Counted from the stretch's first letter, positions 24,501 to 37,800 are shown. The stretch is 64,000 nt of DNA from Planococcus citri (GCF_950023065.1 NC_088678.1:22062580-22126579), one strand, 5' to 3'. Notes: a model not told the origin generated them from the sequence alone. Translations and numbers: made by a program.

Positions 24501-27035
24501 ATCATTTACCTATCAGTTATTCGTTTATCACGGCACCTAAGCCGCTAACTGGTTGCGTCATCACGTTGAGCGCCTACGAAAGACTGGAGAAGAAATTTTT
24601 AGAAAATTTAGTAACATTGTTAGGAGCTAAGTAAGTTTATACCTTCATGTGTCTCGAACGTTCAATTCCTGTACAGAAAACTCATGCAAAACTTGTATTC
24701 GCAGATGCCAAGAAATACTTTCGAAAAAAGACAACGACGAAAAAAATGTTAAAAAGACGACCCATTTGGTTTGTGCTCTGCCTCGAGGAGAAAAATACGA
24801 CGCTGCTAAAAAATGGAATCTACCTATAGTAACTGAAATGTGGATACAAGATTGTTTCAAAAAATGCACCAAATTACCCGTTGAAGATTACTTAACTATG
24901 TTTGTCAGATGTATGTAAAATCAACTTCAATTTTTATGGTTACGTGAACAGAGAGACATTAACGTTTGGTTCTCGTTGCAGGCGCTTCTGAAGAATCCAG
25001 TTCATCCCAAAATAGTAAAGCGCAGAAATCGTCTGCAGAACCTCGGCCATCCGGTCACGTTGAACCTGAACCGAGCACATCTAAATCAGTCGCTTCCCGA
25101 CGTAGTATTTCAAACGAAGAAATACCGAATTTTTGTGCAGCTGCTACGTCGACTAAAGTAAGTCCAACTGGTTTGAGAATCATTTTGAAAATATTTTGTA
25201 ATTTTTTTTTACCGGATTTCAGGTCGGCGATATTTTAAAAGACGTTAATAAATGTTCTCAAAATGCCACTAGAAGATATGCCTTCCGGTCAACGGAAAAA
25301 ATTACACCTCCTGTAGGTAACGTGTGCTCTGTTAGCAGCGCAAGTAGAAGCAGTTCTCCTGTTGAAAATGTAAATAAATTGGACGAACATAGCAGAGCTT
25401 CTAGATCCAATAATGGACCTACTAGTTTGATTCTGTGAGTATTGATTTCGACAAAATGATGTGAGAAAATGAATTTGAATTTATATTCTTCTCGTTTTTG
25501 AATTTTAGCGAAATGAATGCATCGAAAGGACGAAACACTTCTTCAATTGGCAAACGCAAATCTAGAGATGATTCATCCGATCGTAAACAAAGTAAGTTTA
25601 CGTAAATTGAACTGCTAAAGCATCATAGGATGAGATAAGGTTTCAATTTTAAACTCCATGTTTGTGATGTATTTTTCAGGAAGCCCGAAGAAAAAAGCAA
25701 TTGGTCTTGATAAACATCAGCTAACACCTGTTGAAGAAGTGGGCTGGCACGATACTTTGACCGATTTAAGCCATCGAGACTCCGGACCATCTGTAATTAT
25801 TTTTTTATTTTTTTCCTTATAAAAAGATTAACTTGGCAGCTGTGAATAATGCTTACGCTGCTCTTAATTTTATAATTATCTTTTAAACACGATGGAGAGG
25901 AAGAAAAAAAGATAAAAATTCGATAACATCGTGTATTTTAAATAATCACTCAATTTCAAGAGTTCTCAACATTTTTTTTTCTTTCAGACTGGTAGTCAAT
26001 CTTCTCAACGTCGATCTCAACGTAATCCTGCTGCAAGTAGTAAAAGTGAAAAACCTGTCCCAGAAAAAAGTGGAACTAGTGCTGTAAAACAACCTAGGCT
26101 CGTGAACCCACACAATATAATGTTATCTTTAGAAGTAAGCATTGCTGTTTACCGTTCTTTGAATTTTTCTAGTACTACTTCTGTTTCGTCAATTACTCAG
26201 ACCGTCCATTGTGTCTTTTCAGATCGAACGTGACAAAATAGAAGAACGTATCACCAATTTAGGTGGTACAGTCGTGGCTACTTATGAACCAGATAGTGAA
26301 ACAGCCGATCGAGGTACTCATTTAATTATCGATGACTTGAAAAAGACAGAAAAAATGCTATGTTCGATGGCAGCTGGGCTGTGGATTTTACGATCGTCGT
26401 ACCTCAAGGCTTGTTTCGAAAACAACGCTTTTGTTCAGGTTAGTTCTTTAGTAATTTTTGAAATCTCCAGTACAAGTAGGCAGGTTTTCAATTTTACCTA
26501 TTTTGTAATGTCTTAGGAAGAAGATCACGAATGGGGTAATCCAAAGACTGCAGAGTTTTTAGAAAATGCGAATGCAGAAACTAAACAATTAGCCGAAGCT
26601 GCTCATCGTTGGCGCATAAAAATCCTAAAAGAAGGTCTATCGAAACGACCTTTTGTCGGTATGAAAGCTGTGATTGCTAATCCTACCTTAGACGGTGTCG
26701 TGTTATCTATTCAACGAATCATACGAGCTGGCGGGGGACGAATATTACAGCCCAAGTAAGTCGTACTTCACACATCGCAAGATACTATAATCGCTTTAGT
26801 AATATTTTCTAAAATTTTGTCTTTGTGTACTGTTTACAGAGATATTTTAAAAGCTACTCACTGTTTCATGAAAAGTTACGCTAACATAGAACATGTTCCT
26901 GCCCCTCTAGAAGTATTAGCTAATGAAAGAACCCACGTTCTACCGTATATTTACCTGCGCGATTTTCTAATTTATCATCCTCCTCCAGATCCTAAAACCA
27001 GATACCCTCCCGAGTACCTAAAACTATTTAAATAA
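21530..27035 (+). CDS. TOPBP1: DNA topoisomerase 2-binding protein 1 (multi-BRCT checkpoint scaffold)
   Basis: Twenty-three exons can be joined in phase: 21530-21634, 21705-21847, 21919-22054, 22121-22228, 22306-22510, 22581-22808, 22881-23042, 23114-23253, 23326-23489, 23577-23721, 23801-23912, 24001-24126, 24201-24382, 24458-24630, 24705-24910, 24982-25157, 25223-25434, 25509-25591, 25680-25792, 25988-26134, 26223-26438, 26517-26755 and 26840-27035. The product is about 1238 residues (human 1522, fly Mus101 about 1425). Phosphopeptide-binding BRCT modules recur: RILGPRCLLSCFM; GGEFTVPLTSRTTHLIV, then GWVEEMW; GGEKFKYAVRWRVPCVHPRW; GGALRFTELNESITHIVVG; THLVCALPRGEKYDAAKKW; and a C-terminal pair. 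TOPBP1/Mus101 activates ATR and helps start replication. Serine-rich linkers fall at 24982-26134. In-frame upstream sequence is closed by a stop, so the start is secure. Confidence 0.9.
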
Positions 27036-27100
27036 TTAACTAATTAATAATAACTTATTTATTTGCTCACAGTGGCTGCCTTCCTTTTTTTAAACGTTTA

Positions 27101-27106
27101 AATAAA
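27101..27106 (+). terminator. Poly(A) signal of TOPBP1
   Basis: AATAAA lies 66 bases after the stop and only 37 bases before the stop codon of the convergent ANAPC5. Confidence 0.65.
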
Positions 27107-27119
27107 TTCCGTTACGAAT

Positions 27120-27125
27120 TTTATT
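27120..27125 (-). terminator. Poly(A) signal of ANAPC5
   Basis: AATAAA on the minus strand begins 18 bases beyond the ANAPC5 stop. Cleavage here would make the two convergent transcripts overlap at their 3' ends. Confidence 0.55.
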
Positions 27126-27142
27126 TCGATTTTTATTGAATT

Positions 27143-30100
27143 TTATAAACTGTTACAAAAATCGATGCTACAACACGCTGCTTGATTTTGTTCGGTGTCA
27201 ACTCTTCGAAATTCTAACGCGAAGGCATTTCTAGCTTCATTCCAGCCGATTTCATTCGATAATATTACCTATTTCGTGTAAGGAGAAAAAAATAGCGTAA
27301 AAATTTGAACAAATTACAGTACCTACTAAAGAAGAATGCTAGGTATTTACCTGTAAATAAACAACATCTTTGACCTTTGTCATACATTCTAATCTCTGGT
27401 ATAAATTTTTGGCACTTTCCAATTTATTAATAGCGACTTTGAATCCGTCTATTTTCTGCTGACTCGAGTTATTCAAATGTCGCACAAGAGCCACGTTACA
27501 TTTAGCCAATAATGTCAAAGCAGCAGCTTGTTCGCAAAGTTTATTTTCCGAGAATATAATCACGCTGCTTTTTTCCACCAGCTGGGAAGCTTGTTTCACG
27601 TAACCTAGTTCTAGCTGAAATTATAAAAACAGGGGTCGTCAAATCACATTGAAAGTAGGTATAAATATATTTTCGGGAAAAATTCAATTTTTACTTGTAA
27701 TTTAGCGATTTCTAGTTTTATCAAAGCCTTGAATCTCGGATATCCGTAACGAATCGCGTAAGTGAGTGCTTTTCTGAGCATAAAGAAAGCTGCGCCTCCT
27801 TTCTTGGCGCGAGCTCCGATTAGATAGGCACGTAGAAGATAATGAGGGCTGAGATCGGATTCGTGGTTATTCTTATCGCCGTGGTTAGATAAAATGTCGT
27901 CGATACGTTTCGCTGCACCGGTCCGATCTCCTTTTTCCAAAGATAATTCGGCTAGTCTGGGAAAAATACGACAAAAAAAATCATCTCCATCTTCTTTCAA
28001 TCATATTGAAAAATACCAGACTCTGGTCACTAATAAATCAATAAGTACCTTAACAAACTTTCTTTTTTATCGACAGTGGCAATTTGACAAGCAGCTTTAT
28101 GAGCGTCATTCCATAAATTTAAATGCATCGAATATTCAAAATACAAGAGTTGTTCGCTCATTTTCCACCACGTAGAATATTCATGAGGGAATCTGTCTTT
28201 AGCATGAGTCAAAACCATTTTGGCTATTTGATATTTTCCCTTGAAAAAAAAATATATTTATAAAAAATTACATGGAAAAAAATGATGAAAAAATCTAAAT
28301 CAATAATAAATGGGGAAAAAATTTACCACGTTTGATAAAAATCCAGCAACATTACAAATACACGCACAAACGCCTTCGGTATTATAGGTGGTTAATCCGA
28401 AAATTGCATAAGTGGTATCGATATTCAATAAAATTTGGCTAATCAAAAAAGCAATATTATACTGGCCATAACTACACCAGATGGCTGCTCGATGCGATAC
28501 ACTTGTCAGTGTCAAATCTGATAACGTACGTTGAGAATTAATCCCGTCACTTTTATCCAACAACTACAAAAAAATATGAAATTAAAATAAATAGGTATCA
28601 AATAGCATTATAAATCACCGCCAGAATAGATGTACTCACATTAAAAATTTGGTTGCCTTTCTGACCAGTTTTTAAAAAATTTTGAGCACACATTTGTAAA
28701 CTTAAAGAAGCAATTTGATGTAACTCTAATTCATCACATTTTGAGACTGTCGATTCTATAAGATCCACCTGTAATCAGAAAAAATTTTAATACAAGAAAC
28801 TCAACGAATTTTTCATTAGTTCAAGTACCTATTTACTGACTTTTTTGTCTTCGTGTAAACATCTGAGCCAAGCTTGAGCAATATGTAGGCAAATATTGTC
28901 GTTAGTTTCGTGTGACAGAATAATACATTCTTTCAGAGCTGAAATCGCTCCAGATCTAAAAAAAAAATTGCATTAATTTTTTGCATGATTGTATAGTACA
29001 GTCATTTGGCAAAATTTTTAGTCAAACCTCGGAAAAATTGGAGGAAAGCTGAATTTTACATTATATGTTCAGATTGGTCTCTAAAACAACCCATCAAAAG
29101 TTGCACCCTGCAACTTGACCACTACCCCCGCCAAAGGTCATTAACCTTTGCTGATAGAGGTTTTTTGGCTGTATCACCGAAATGAAGGGTCCGAGAGGAA
29201 AAATGTTGAAATAAACATTGTTCTACACAAAATTTCCTATCAGCATGACCAGTCAGCTTTCACCCTTACTAAAGAGGGGGCAAAGTTGAGGAAAAAAATC
29301 AAAATTTACGAAATTGATTTAGAAGGATAAAATTCCTACTTTCAATCTGCCAAATGGATTAGAAACTATTCCAACCATTTTGAGCAGTTCTGGAGCCTCC
29401 AGCAGATTTTTGAAACTTGAAATTCCCACAACATTTTATCAAAAGCAATTGGAAAGCTAAAATTCATTCTGTAAACTAATTTCAATACGCTGGGAAGTTG
29501 ACTGCAAGTAGATTTCATGTCGTTTTGGAGCCTCCAGAGACTTTTTGGAAATTACTGGAGCCTCCAGCAGATATTTCAATGCTCAAAATTTCCATAAAAA
29601 TTTACCATAACAGAGTTGGAAATCCAAAATTCACCCCGTACTCCAATTTCAATGCGCTATCAAGTCGACTGTAGGTTGGTTCAAGTCATTTTGGAGCCTC
29701 CAGCGACTTTTCAAAAATTCCTAGAGCCTCCAACAGATTTTAGAATTTAAAAATTTCATAAAAAACAGTTGCAAAGCTAAAGTTCACTCTGTAAACTGAT
29801 TTCAATACGCTATGAAGTTGACTACTCATAAATTTCAAGTCGTTTTGGAGCCTCCAGCGACTTTCTGGAAATTAGTGGAGCCTCCGGCAGATATTTCAAT
29901 GCTCAAAATTTCCATAAAATTTTACCAAACAGAGACACCCCATTTTTGACATTATGCTGAGGTGGATCGCAGGCAGTTTCAATCCGTTTTGGAGCCTCCA
30001 GCAGATTTTTAGAAACCTCTGTTCTTCAAAAAATGCCACAAAATCTATCCGAATTAACTTTTGGCTTTCCTACTTCATTTGATGAAATTTTGTAGAAATT

Positions 30101-32371
30101 GCAAGTTTCAAAAATTTACTGGAGGCTCCAGTAATTTACAAAAACTCGCTGACGGCTACAAAACGACTTGAAATTTATTGAAATCGACTTCACAGCGTAT
30201 TAAAATTAGTTTACAGAATGAATTTCGGCTTTTTAACTTCATTTGATGAAATTTTATAGGAATTTTAGGTTTCAAAAATCTACTGGAGGCTCCAAGAATT
30301 TTCAAAAAGTTGCAGGTAGCAACAAAATGACTAAAACCTACCAGCAGTCGACTTAATGGCGTGTTTAAATTGGATTACAGCGTGAATTTCCGTTTTCCAA
30401 CTTCATTTGATGATATTTGGTGAGAATTTCAAGTTTCTAAAATATGCTGGAGGCTCCAGAACTGCTCAAAACGGGTTGAAATCGTTTCCAATCGATTTGG
30501 CAGGTCGAAAATAGGGAATAGACTAATTTTAACTTTATAGCTCAATTTGGTAAAATTTTGATTTTTTTTCTCATTTTTGGCCTAAATTTGATTTTTTTAA
30601 ATTTACCAAAAATTGAAAAATATATTTCAACTGAATTGGTCATGCTGATAGGAAATTTTGTGCAGAACAATTTTTGTTTCAACATTTTCCCTCTCGGACC
30701 CTTCATTTCGATAATACAGCCGAAAAACCTCTATCGGCAAAGGTTAATGACCTCTTGCGAGGTGCAACTTTTGATGGGTTTTAAAGACCAATCTGAACAT
30801 ATAGATAATGTGAAATTTAGCTTTCCCTCGATTTTTCCGAGGTTCGACTAAAAATTTTGCTAAAATGACTGGACTATGTAGATGAATGCAGAGGTTTGGC
30901 AATTGGAGACTTACACATTGCCAAATTTCACACTTAAAATGGCTAAATTTAACGCCGCGTATCGATATCCTTTAGCTTTATCTTGATAGTTGACATTATC
31001 AAAAAATTGAAAAAGGTTTTCCAACGCTCCGCTGAATTCCTTTACTCTTAAACAATTCAAATAACTCACGAAATACTGCAAAATAAAAAACAGACAATTT
31101 CAAAAATCAAACACCTACGTTTGAAAAAAAAAAAAAAACTCGAATGTTCAGTTACCGCTTCAGAATAATCTGGATTTATCACAATAATTCTATTCAATAT
31201 TCGATGCAATTCCAAGGGCGGGAGGGCTGAGTTCTCGTCGAATTCCAAAAACATGGCTTGTTCGGCTAAAAATAGTTCAGTCTGACGATGCGACCAGGAC
31301 AAACATTCCACGTATTTTTCGCTAGAATCGCTGAAATTAAACTATTTTAAGAAACTTCATCCACTGGTCGACTTTCCTACCTATGGAAGTAGGTATAAAC
31401 TCACGGTACGGGATTAACTCCAAATAAAGTAACGATAGGATTTGTAAAAGGACTTTGCGTAGCGACGCTGATTTCCATATCATTTCCGTCGGCATTGCTG
31501 TCTTGCATAATCATATCAGATTCGTTAGGCTGGGTGATATTCACAGAATGGGGTTTCTTCTCATCTGCCATGATAGAGGAACTGTGAGGTATCGGGGCAA
31601 AAGTATCTTCTTGAATGCTGCCTTTGCTCATTAAATAGTACTGCTGGTAAAGTCTGTATACTTTTACAGTTTGTGAGAATGTCAGCTTATCCAGGAATAC
31701 GATCATTTTGCGAAAAAATACACCTGAAAAATGCATCATTAGGCAATGTTTCGAGCATCCGTTACGTTTTGATAGGCCTGACTTACCGACAGGGCAACAT
31801 CGATGGATACTAATCGCATTGAAAACACCGGGTAATGGCTCTATGATGAATCGTTCTGACTCGGTGATGAAATTTAATAAAATATCCACGTCGGAACTGA
31901 CAACTTCGGTAACATTAGAATTAAACCTATTCAAAACTGCCTGACTAAGGTTGTATTTACTATCAGTTATCACAGATACGAACTGAGCGAATGATAAATC
32001 TGGACTCTGAAATAAATAATTTGAATTAATTCACACATTTGCTGATTTTTAAATGTAGGTATTATTCCGCAGCATTACCTGCAATAAATGCTGGATCAAT
32101 TTACAAAATCCTAACCGCCTGTTGATCGTGTAGGCGACAGAGCCGGTATCTAAAAAAATCATAAAAAAATTGGTAGGTAATATATTCTGGAGATTAATAT
32201 GGTAAGTAGAAGTTGGAAGTTAGGCTTACCTTTTTCTGCTATATAAGCTCTGATTAAAAGTAATGTAGATATGTTGTGGGCGGTGAGAACTTCTTCGTAC
32301 CATTTTTTGCTCAATGGGGCGAGTGTACTTGTGGGTGTTAGGGTACTTAGAGGCAGATTATCTTTGATCAT
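27143..32371 (-). CDS. ANAPC5: Anaphase-promoting complex subunit 5
   Basis: Thirteen exons join in phase: 32371-32230, 32149-32079, 32006-31787, 31723-31405, 31330-31156, 31075-30915, 28955-28841, 28768-28640, 28563-28327, 28239-28049, 27956-27695, 27614-27351 and 27268-27143. They give 803 residues (human APC5 755). APC5 is a TPR scaffold subunit of the ubiquitin ligase that degrades cyclins and securin. Diagnostic stretches are VFFRKMIVFLDKLTFSQTVK, HRQTELFLAEQAMFL, INPDYSEA, GYRYAALNLAILSVKFGNV, ESAKNLYQRLECMTKVKDVV and the tail EARNAFALEFRRVD. The start sits 9 bases after an acceptor-like TTTCAG, so a 5' UTR intron is likely. The 1.96 kb intron 6 is filled by a foldback element, and the 63-bp intron 3 is open in frame. 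The gene converges with TOPBP1. Confidence 0.93.
28993..30876. mobile_element. Large foldback (inverted-repeat) element, about 1.9 kb
   Basis: The outer 240 or so bases of each end are inverted copies: AGTACAGTCATTTGGCAAAA on the left, the complement of AGTCCAGTCATTTTAGCAAA on the right. Shared inner blocks include ATGAAGGGTCCGAGAGG and CAAAGGTTAATGACCT. The inner arms are diverged tandem units of roughly 150-160 bp marked by GGAGCCTCCAGC on the left and the complementary GGAGGCTCCAG on the right, turning around near 30040. No protein is encoded. It occupies nearly all of ANAPC5 intron 6. Confidence 0.8.
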
Positions 32372-33133
32372 GGCGTTGTTCTGAAACCTGAACAAGATAA
32401 TAGCCAAATGAAAAAAAGGTCAGTAATTCTATATAATAATATGAAGGTTTATTTACCAATCATTCAATTGAAACAGTTGACAGTTGAATTTTTGAAGGAA
32501 ACAGTAGGGTATTTTTCAGCCAGATTTCCTCCTAGTAAAAACGTAGAATGAATCGATTAGCCTATAAATAAATAATTCAAAGCATTGCGGAATACGGAAT
32601 AAATTAATTCGATACATATATATGTTAATTTTTCGGCGAAAATCATGCAGAAAAATTGCAAAAATTCAAAATTTGCAATCCTTTATCATTTTTTGAAATT
32701 TTTTTCCAAACAATTTTTCTTGTTTACGAAGGCTTCGAAGGCCTTCCAATGTTCCAAATGCCTCGCTCATCCCAACAACAAAAATCTTCACCTCAAAATC
32801 CAAAATGGTGGACGAATTTCAACTTTTTTCTTTTTTTTATTCACTCGAAAGAGAACGCAAAACGTTTCTTAGCGATAAAAATTTAATTGAATTTCTTATA
32901 ACATCATTTTGTAGGATTTTTCGTAATGAAAAAAATCAAAATTATCAATTAAAAATATTTACCTATATCGATAATTTAAAAAAATGACGCAGGATGTGCA
33001 AAAAACATCTCCCAAAGTAAATAGGTAAACGACCCTTCACCTACCGACGATGGATGGGGAGACCCCTTTCCAAAGATTCTGCGACATTCGTGTTTTGATC
33101 ACGTGACTTTCGTACTGTAGTTATTTCTCATCA

Positions 33134-33144
33134 AAGATGGCGCC
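33134..33144 (+). promoter_or_regulatory. YY1-like motif
   Basis: AAGATGGCGCC matches the YY1 consensus core on the plus strand, in the space between ANAPC5 and rhinoceros. No experimental support is available. Confidence 0.45.
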
Positions 33145-33803
33145 AACCCTAGTAGAAATAGTACATTGTATCGACGAATATTATGGTTTATAATTAAATT
33201 GTGAAGTGTTTTAATAAAAATTCAAATAAATATAATTGTATATAATCGTATTTGCAATAGTGTTTTGTTGTTACGTGTTCATAAACGAGATTTACGCATG
33301 GAAAAGGACATGATATCATTTAGATCAACAGATTTTTCGAAAGTGATAATTGTCTCAATTTTCGAGTTTTGTGATATTTAATCGATCGTTCGATACGAAT
33401 AATATCCTTTTTTTCGTCAGTGTTCAAGTGATCGAGCCGTTTTAATTGATAATTTGTTGTTATTCGTGCGATATAATCAGTAAAAGTAATACATCTGCAG
33501 TGCTGCCATCTGTAATTGTTGTGTTTTTCAGTATTTGGACTGCAAAATATCGATGATATTTCTTAATATCAGCAATGTAAGAACTCAAATTTACTTAAAT
33601 TATTCAGTATTTACGCCTACTAAATGTGTACAACCATCGCCCATCAATTGGCAACCCTCGAACAGAGTCAATCTTCATGTCAACACCTTGGCTATATAGG
33701 TTAGCTATTCTCTGGTAACTGTTCATCCAATTTTCCAAATATTCTTAATATTCAGCTTCAAACGGCTCCAGAGCTCGTATAGAATCACTCTTCAGATCTC
33801 CAT

Positions 33804-34240
33804 CTACGATTTGAAACAACTCCAAGCAAGATCACATTGCGGATTGTCTGAAAAGAGTGGATTTTTGTTGGGTGTTTTGTATCCGATGCCTATGTTTCTT
33901 TCTTCCCTTATTCCGTTGAGGTTTTGGATCAATTCTTCGTTTAATTTAACGTATTTGGGGATCAGTTCGATGTATTGCCTATCTAGAAGATAGCAGATTA
34001 GTTTTTCCGTTGGTTTATCTAGTATCTCTGTAGCTATATTTGCCCGTTGCAAATTTTCTATTGACGAGCACTAAACAATAGGATCGTATCCCCCGCCTGA
34101 TCATGTATTAGGTTCAGGTTTTCTACTTGGTGTTTCTTCTCATAAGCTATTGTTCTACGTTTATCAACATCATAGTTTTGTTTTCTTGTCTTTTTTAAAA
34201 CCTCACATGCAGTAGGACTTTGGTACCTTGTGAGTCCCAA
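33804..34240 (-). pseudogene. Unrecognised broken coding fragment
   Basis: Two consecutive minus-strand frames (34240-34058 and 34052-33804) read like ordinary protein, separated by a stop and frame change near 34055. They give about 60 and 82 residues (for example VLKKTRKQNYDVDKRRTIAY and YVKLNEELIQNLNGIREERN). The composition is mixed hydrophilic and not low-complexity. I do not recognise the family; a retroelement gag-type remnant is possible. It lies in the rhinoceros upstream region on the opposite strand. Confidence 0.3.
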
Positions 34241-34831
34241 AACACCAAAATGTTTTCGAGAATTTCTAATTGTTGTGCAAAAATAACAGATCCTCGATGG
34301 TTTATTCTTTCAAAAACGAATAATACTATCTACAATATGACTCTGTATACGACGTTATCTCGTATTATCTTATCCAGTTAACCAGACATCTTTGAATAAC
34401 CGTAAGGGTTGTTTTCCTTTAGAATTGAGGTGGTGGTTGTTTACATGTAGAATGTATGGTTTAAATGGTGGATGATATTTATCTAATTTTATGCGTTTTT
34501 ATATGTTTTAGTTGGAGGAAAAATTAGATTACGTATTCATTTATCGTCAACCTCAGCAATGTAGTAAGTATGATTTGAAAATGTGTGTAAACAGACTCGT
34601 TATAACGTGTGAACTCATTATCAGTTGATAATCACTTCCGAAAACTAGGTATTGAAAAAAAAGCATACCTAAAGCACACGAAACCCTCGTTCATTAATAT
34701 AGTTGATCTAGCTTCCTTGTTAAATAAACAATCAACCTGGTTTAACACCCCATTCTTTTCTGTTTTGTTTTTATCAAAGGCTGGAATGCTACGACAGCGG
34801 GGGTGGTCTGTTTATAATATCGCTTTAATTA

Positions 34832-37800
34832 ATGATGTCACATAGAGGCAAAAGACAAGCATTCAGATCTGATGATGTTACTCCTGGTAAGCCAAGGATT
34901 TAATTTTCCATTCACACATCGTCTTACCTTCGATCTCGACTGTTGATAATTCGATGTTTTCTGCTTTTTCATCAGTTGCAACGAAGAGGAGGAAAGGGCG
35001 CGTTACGACGGTTGCGGAAGAAGAAGAAACGTCCCCCGTGGACCGTGCTCAATCTTATACCGGTGCCTCGATTTCCTCCGATTTAAAAATGTCCTCTATC
35101 TACAATCGCAGCGTTACCGATGCTCCAGCTGAGGTATGTTTGCGTCTCTAAAATTATATAATGTTTATTACTTTACGTACGTGAAACGGATGAGAGTAAG
35201 TAAAAAAGAAGAAAAAAAACACAACCTCGATTAAAAAATACGTTATCAGAATTTGTAGCCGATAAGAATTGATAAAATATTTCGACGTGTATTGCGAACT
35301 CTGTGCGTGGTATATTTCGGTTTATTGTTTCTAATTTAAGGTATTCATTTTCTTGCAATATTTTTTTTTCCATGAAATTACTACGAAAAACATGTGTTTG
35401 TTTTGCCATGTTCGCGATTTTAGCTTTTCCGCAAAGATCTTATTAGCGCTATGAAGTTACCCGATTCGGAGCCCTTAACCAGCGATCATTATTGGGTGAT
35501 TACGGATCAATGGAAACAAGAATGGGAGCGCGGAGTTCAAGTACCTGTGAAACCAGATTCATTGCCGGGACCAAAAGTCAAAGCAACCGATAATTCCAGC
35601 AACCAATCTAAAAAAATGCACCACGAATTCAAATTGTACGTGATTTCGAGAGTAAAATGGTTACGTTATGATAAATCGTACCCATAATCGATATATAACG
35701 ATAAGCATATCGCGTCGTCCGATTGCTTAAAATAAACCGAATCTTTGTTATCATTTCATTGATAAAACGTCTCACGTTAATGTACGTCTTACGTTTTTTT
35801 TTTCTTTACCTTTTCCCTGTCCTGTTTTTTTTTTCTGAAACGAAATAGTTAAACCTATTACATATTTTGGCGCACAAAAAGAATCCATGGAAGGGAATTA
35901 CACCCGGATAGACCCGAATCGAGTAATATTAAGGTAAATTTGCGAAGTAATTTATGGCCTTGACGGTTTTATCTTTTTAAAATGTACCAAGAATGATGAA
36001 ATATACCATCTTTTATCGTATTTCGATAAAAAATTTGCCTAGGCCGATGTATCGATGCGTTATATCGATATATTCTGGTTATATGATCGAAGATTCGGTT
36101 ATTAGGTCATTGCCCTGTGAAGGATAATTGTCTAGGCTTGTTTTGTTGACTCATATGGGCGACCTTAATATACGTTCAAACTTGACATTCGCCATTCCGC
36201 TCTTGTTTCAGACCTAAAAACAAATACATTCGTATCACAAAAGACGAACATTTCCGAGTAGACGAGCACTACTTATCGAACGTTGGTATTCAGGCTGAAA
36301 AAGGTTGCGCCTATGATTTAGAAGACGTGGATGTAGTTTGGTTGAATATCGTCAATGGCGAACGCGCTCTACTTGGTAGGTTTTCCACAGCCAAAAAGTT
36401 TCATCTCGAGTTTGTCCTAATAAAGATGAACTGACCATTTTTATCAATCTGAATTTTGTGCAGGGTTACCGCCTATCAGTCAAGATCAATTGGAGCGTGT
36501 TATCGAAGAATTAGAAATGAGATGTTGGGAGAAAGTGCACGCCATTGTAAAGAAAGAAGAAGGATTAGCTTTGGAATTCGACGAAAGTGTCATCTGCGAC
36601 GTTTGTCGATCGGTAATTATCTACTTTGAATTGATCGATGGATCTATTTCTTCGATTTAATTGACTTTCTGCGTTTTCTAGCCCGATTCCGAAGAAGGCA
36701 ATGAGATGGTATTCTGCGATTGTTGTAACATCTGCGTTCACCAAGCGTGTTACGGTATCACAAGCATTCCAGCCGGACAATGGTTATGTCGAACTTGCGC
36801 TCTAGGTCTTAGGCCGGAATGTGTGTTGTGTCCGAATAAAAACGGAGCAATGAAATCGACACGTACCGGTCAAAAATGGGCTCACGTATCGTGCGCTCTA
36901 TGGATACCTGAAGTTAGTATAGGATGTGTTGAAAAAATGGAGCCTATTACTAAAATCTCAAGTATTCCGGTAAGTTTCTCGATGCGTTTAGGCTTAGGAA
37001 ATTTATTTTCAAGTATAACGATAATTATATCAATATTTTTGAAATTTACAGCAAAGTCGTTGGGCCCTAATATGCGTGTTATGTCGAGAACGAGTCGGCG
37101 CCTGTATTCAATGTTCGGTTAAAACGTGTAAAACCGCCTATCATGTTACGTGCGCTTTTAAACATGGATTAGAAATGCGTGCCATTATCGACGAAGAAAG
37201 TACCACCGACGACGATAACACTGTTAAATTAAGAGTAAGTTGCCCCAGAGATTTGGAGCCCACACACTTAATCGATATATAAATTCTATTTTATTAATTG
37301 ATGTTTTTTTTTTTCAAACGCAGTCTTATTGTCAAAAACATAGTATAAGTAGTAAGAAAGATATGAGTAGTATTCCTGGGACTGGTTCCGATGAAGAGGT
37401 TAAAAAGAAACAACGTAAAGATATGACTTCGGAAGAAAAATCGCACGCTAGAGCCGTAAAGTAAGTTTTGACATTAGTGCTGCTCGACTTTCTGAGAAAT
37501 GCCATTGTATGTAATCTAATTCCTCGTTTATTTTTTACTTCAGATTGCAAGAAATAGAAGCAGAATTCGAGAAACACGTCAGCGTCAAAGATATCACTAG
37601 AAAATACGACGTTGATGCGGAAGGACTCGAATACATCTATAATTACTGGGTGCTTAAACGTCGAGCTTCGTTTAATAAACCATTACTAGCCGCCAAGAGC
37701 GACGATGCTTCTGATCTACTGAATAAAAATCAAGAACAAGTCGATCAGGAGAAGATGAGGATGTTCGTGCAATTGAGGCAGGATTTGGAAAGGGTAAGTT

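Larger units (their letters stand above)
32372..34831. promoter_or_regulatory. Region between ANAPC5 and rhinoceros start codons
   Basis: These 2.46 kb separate two divergent coding starts. The sequence around 33040-33260 is the best promoter candidate. It contains a YY1-type AAGATGGCGCC at 33134-33144, where YY1 motifs often mark transcription or translation starts. 5' non-coding exons of either gene probably lie here, but I cannot place them. A doubtful minus-strand coding fragment lies at 33804-34240. Confidence 0.45.

Noticed and set aside
32640..32990. Overlapping plus-strand frames upstream of ANAPC5
   Set aside because: They are phenylalanine- and lysine-rich readings of AT-rich DNA, in three frames at once, without homology or splice context.
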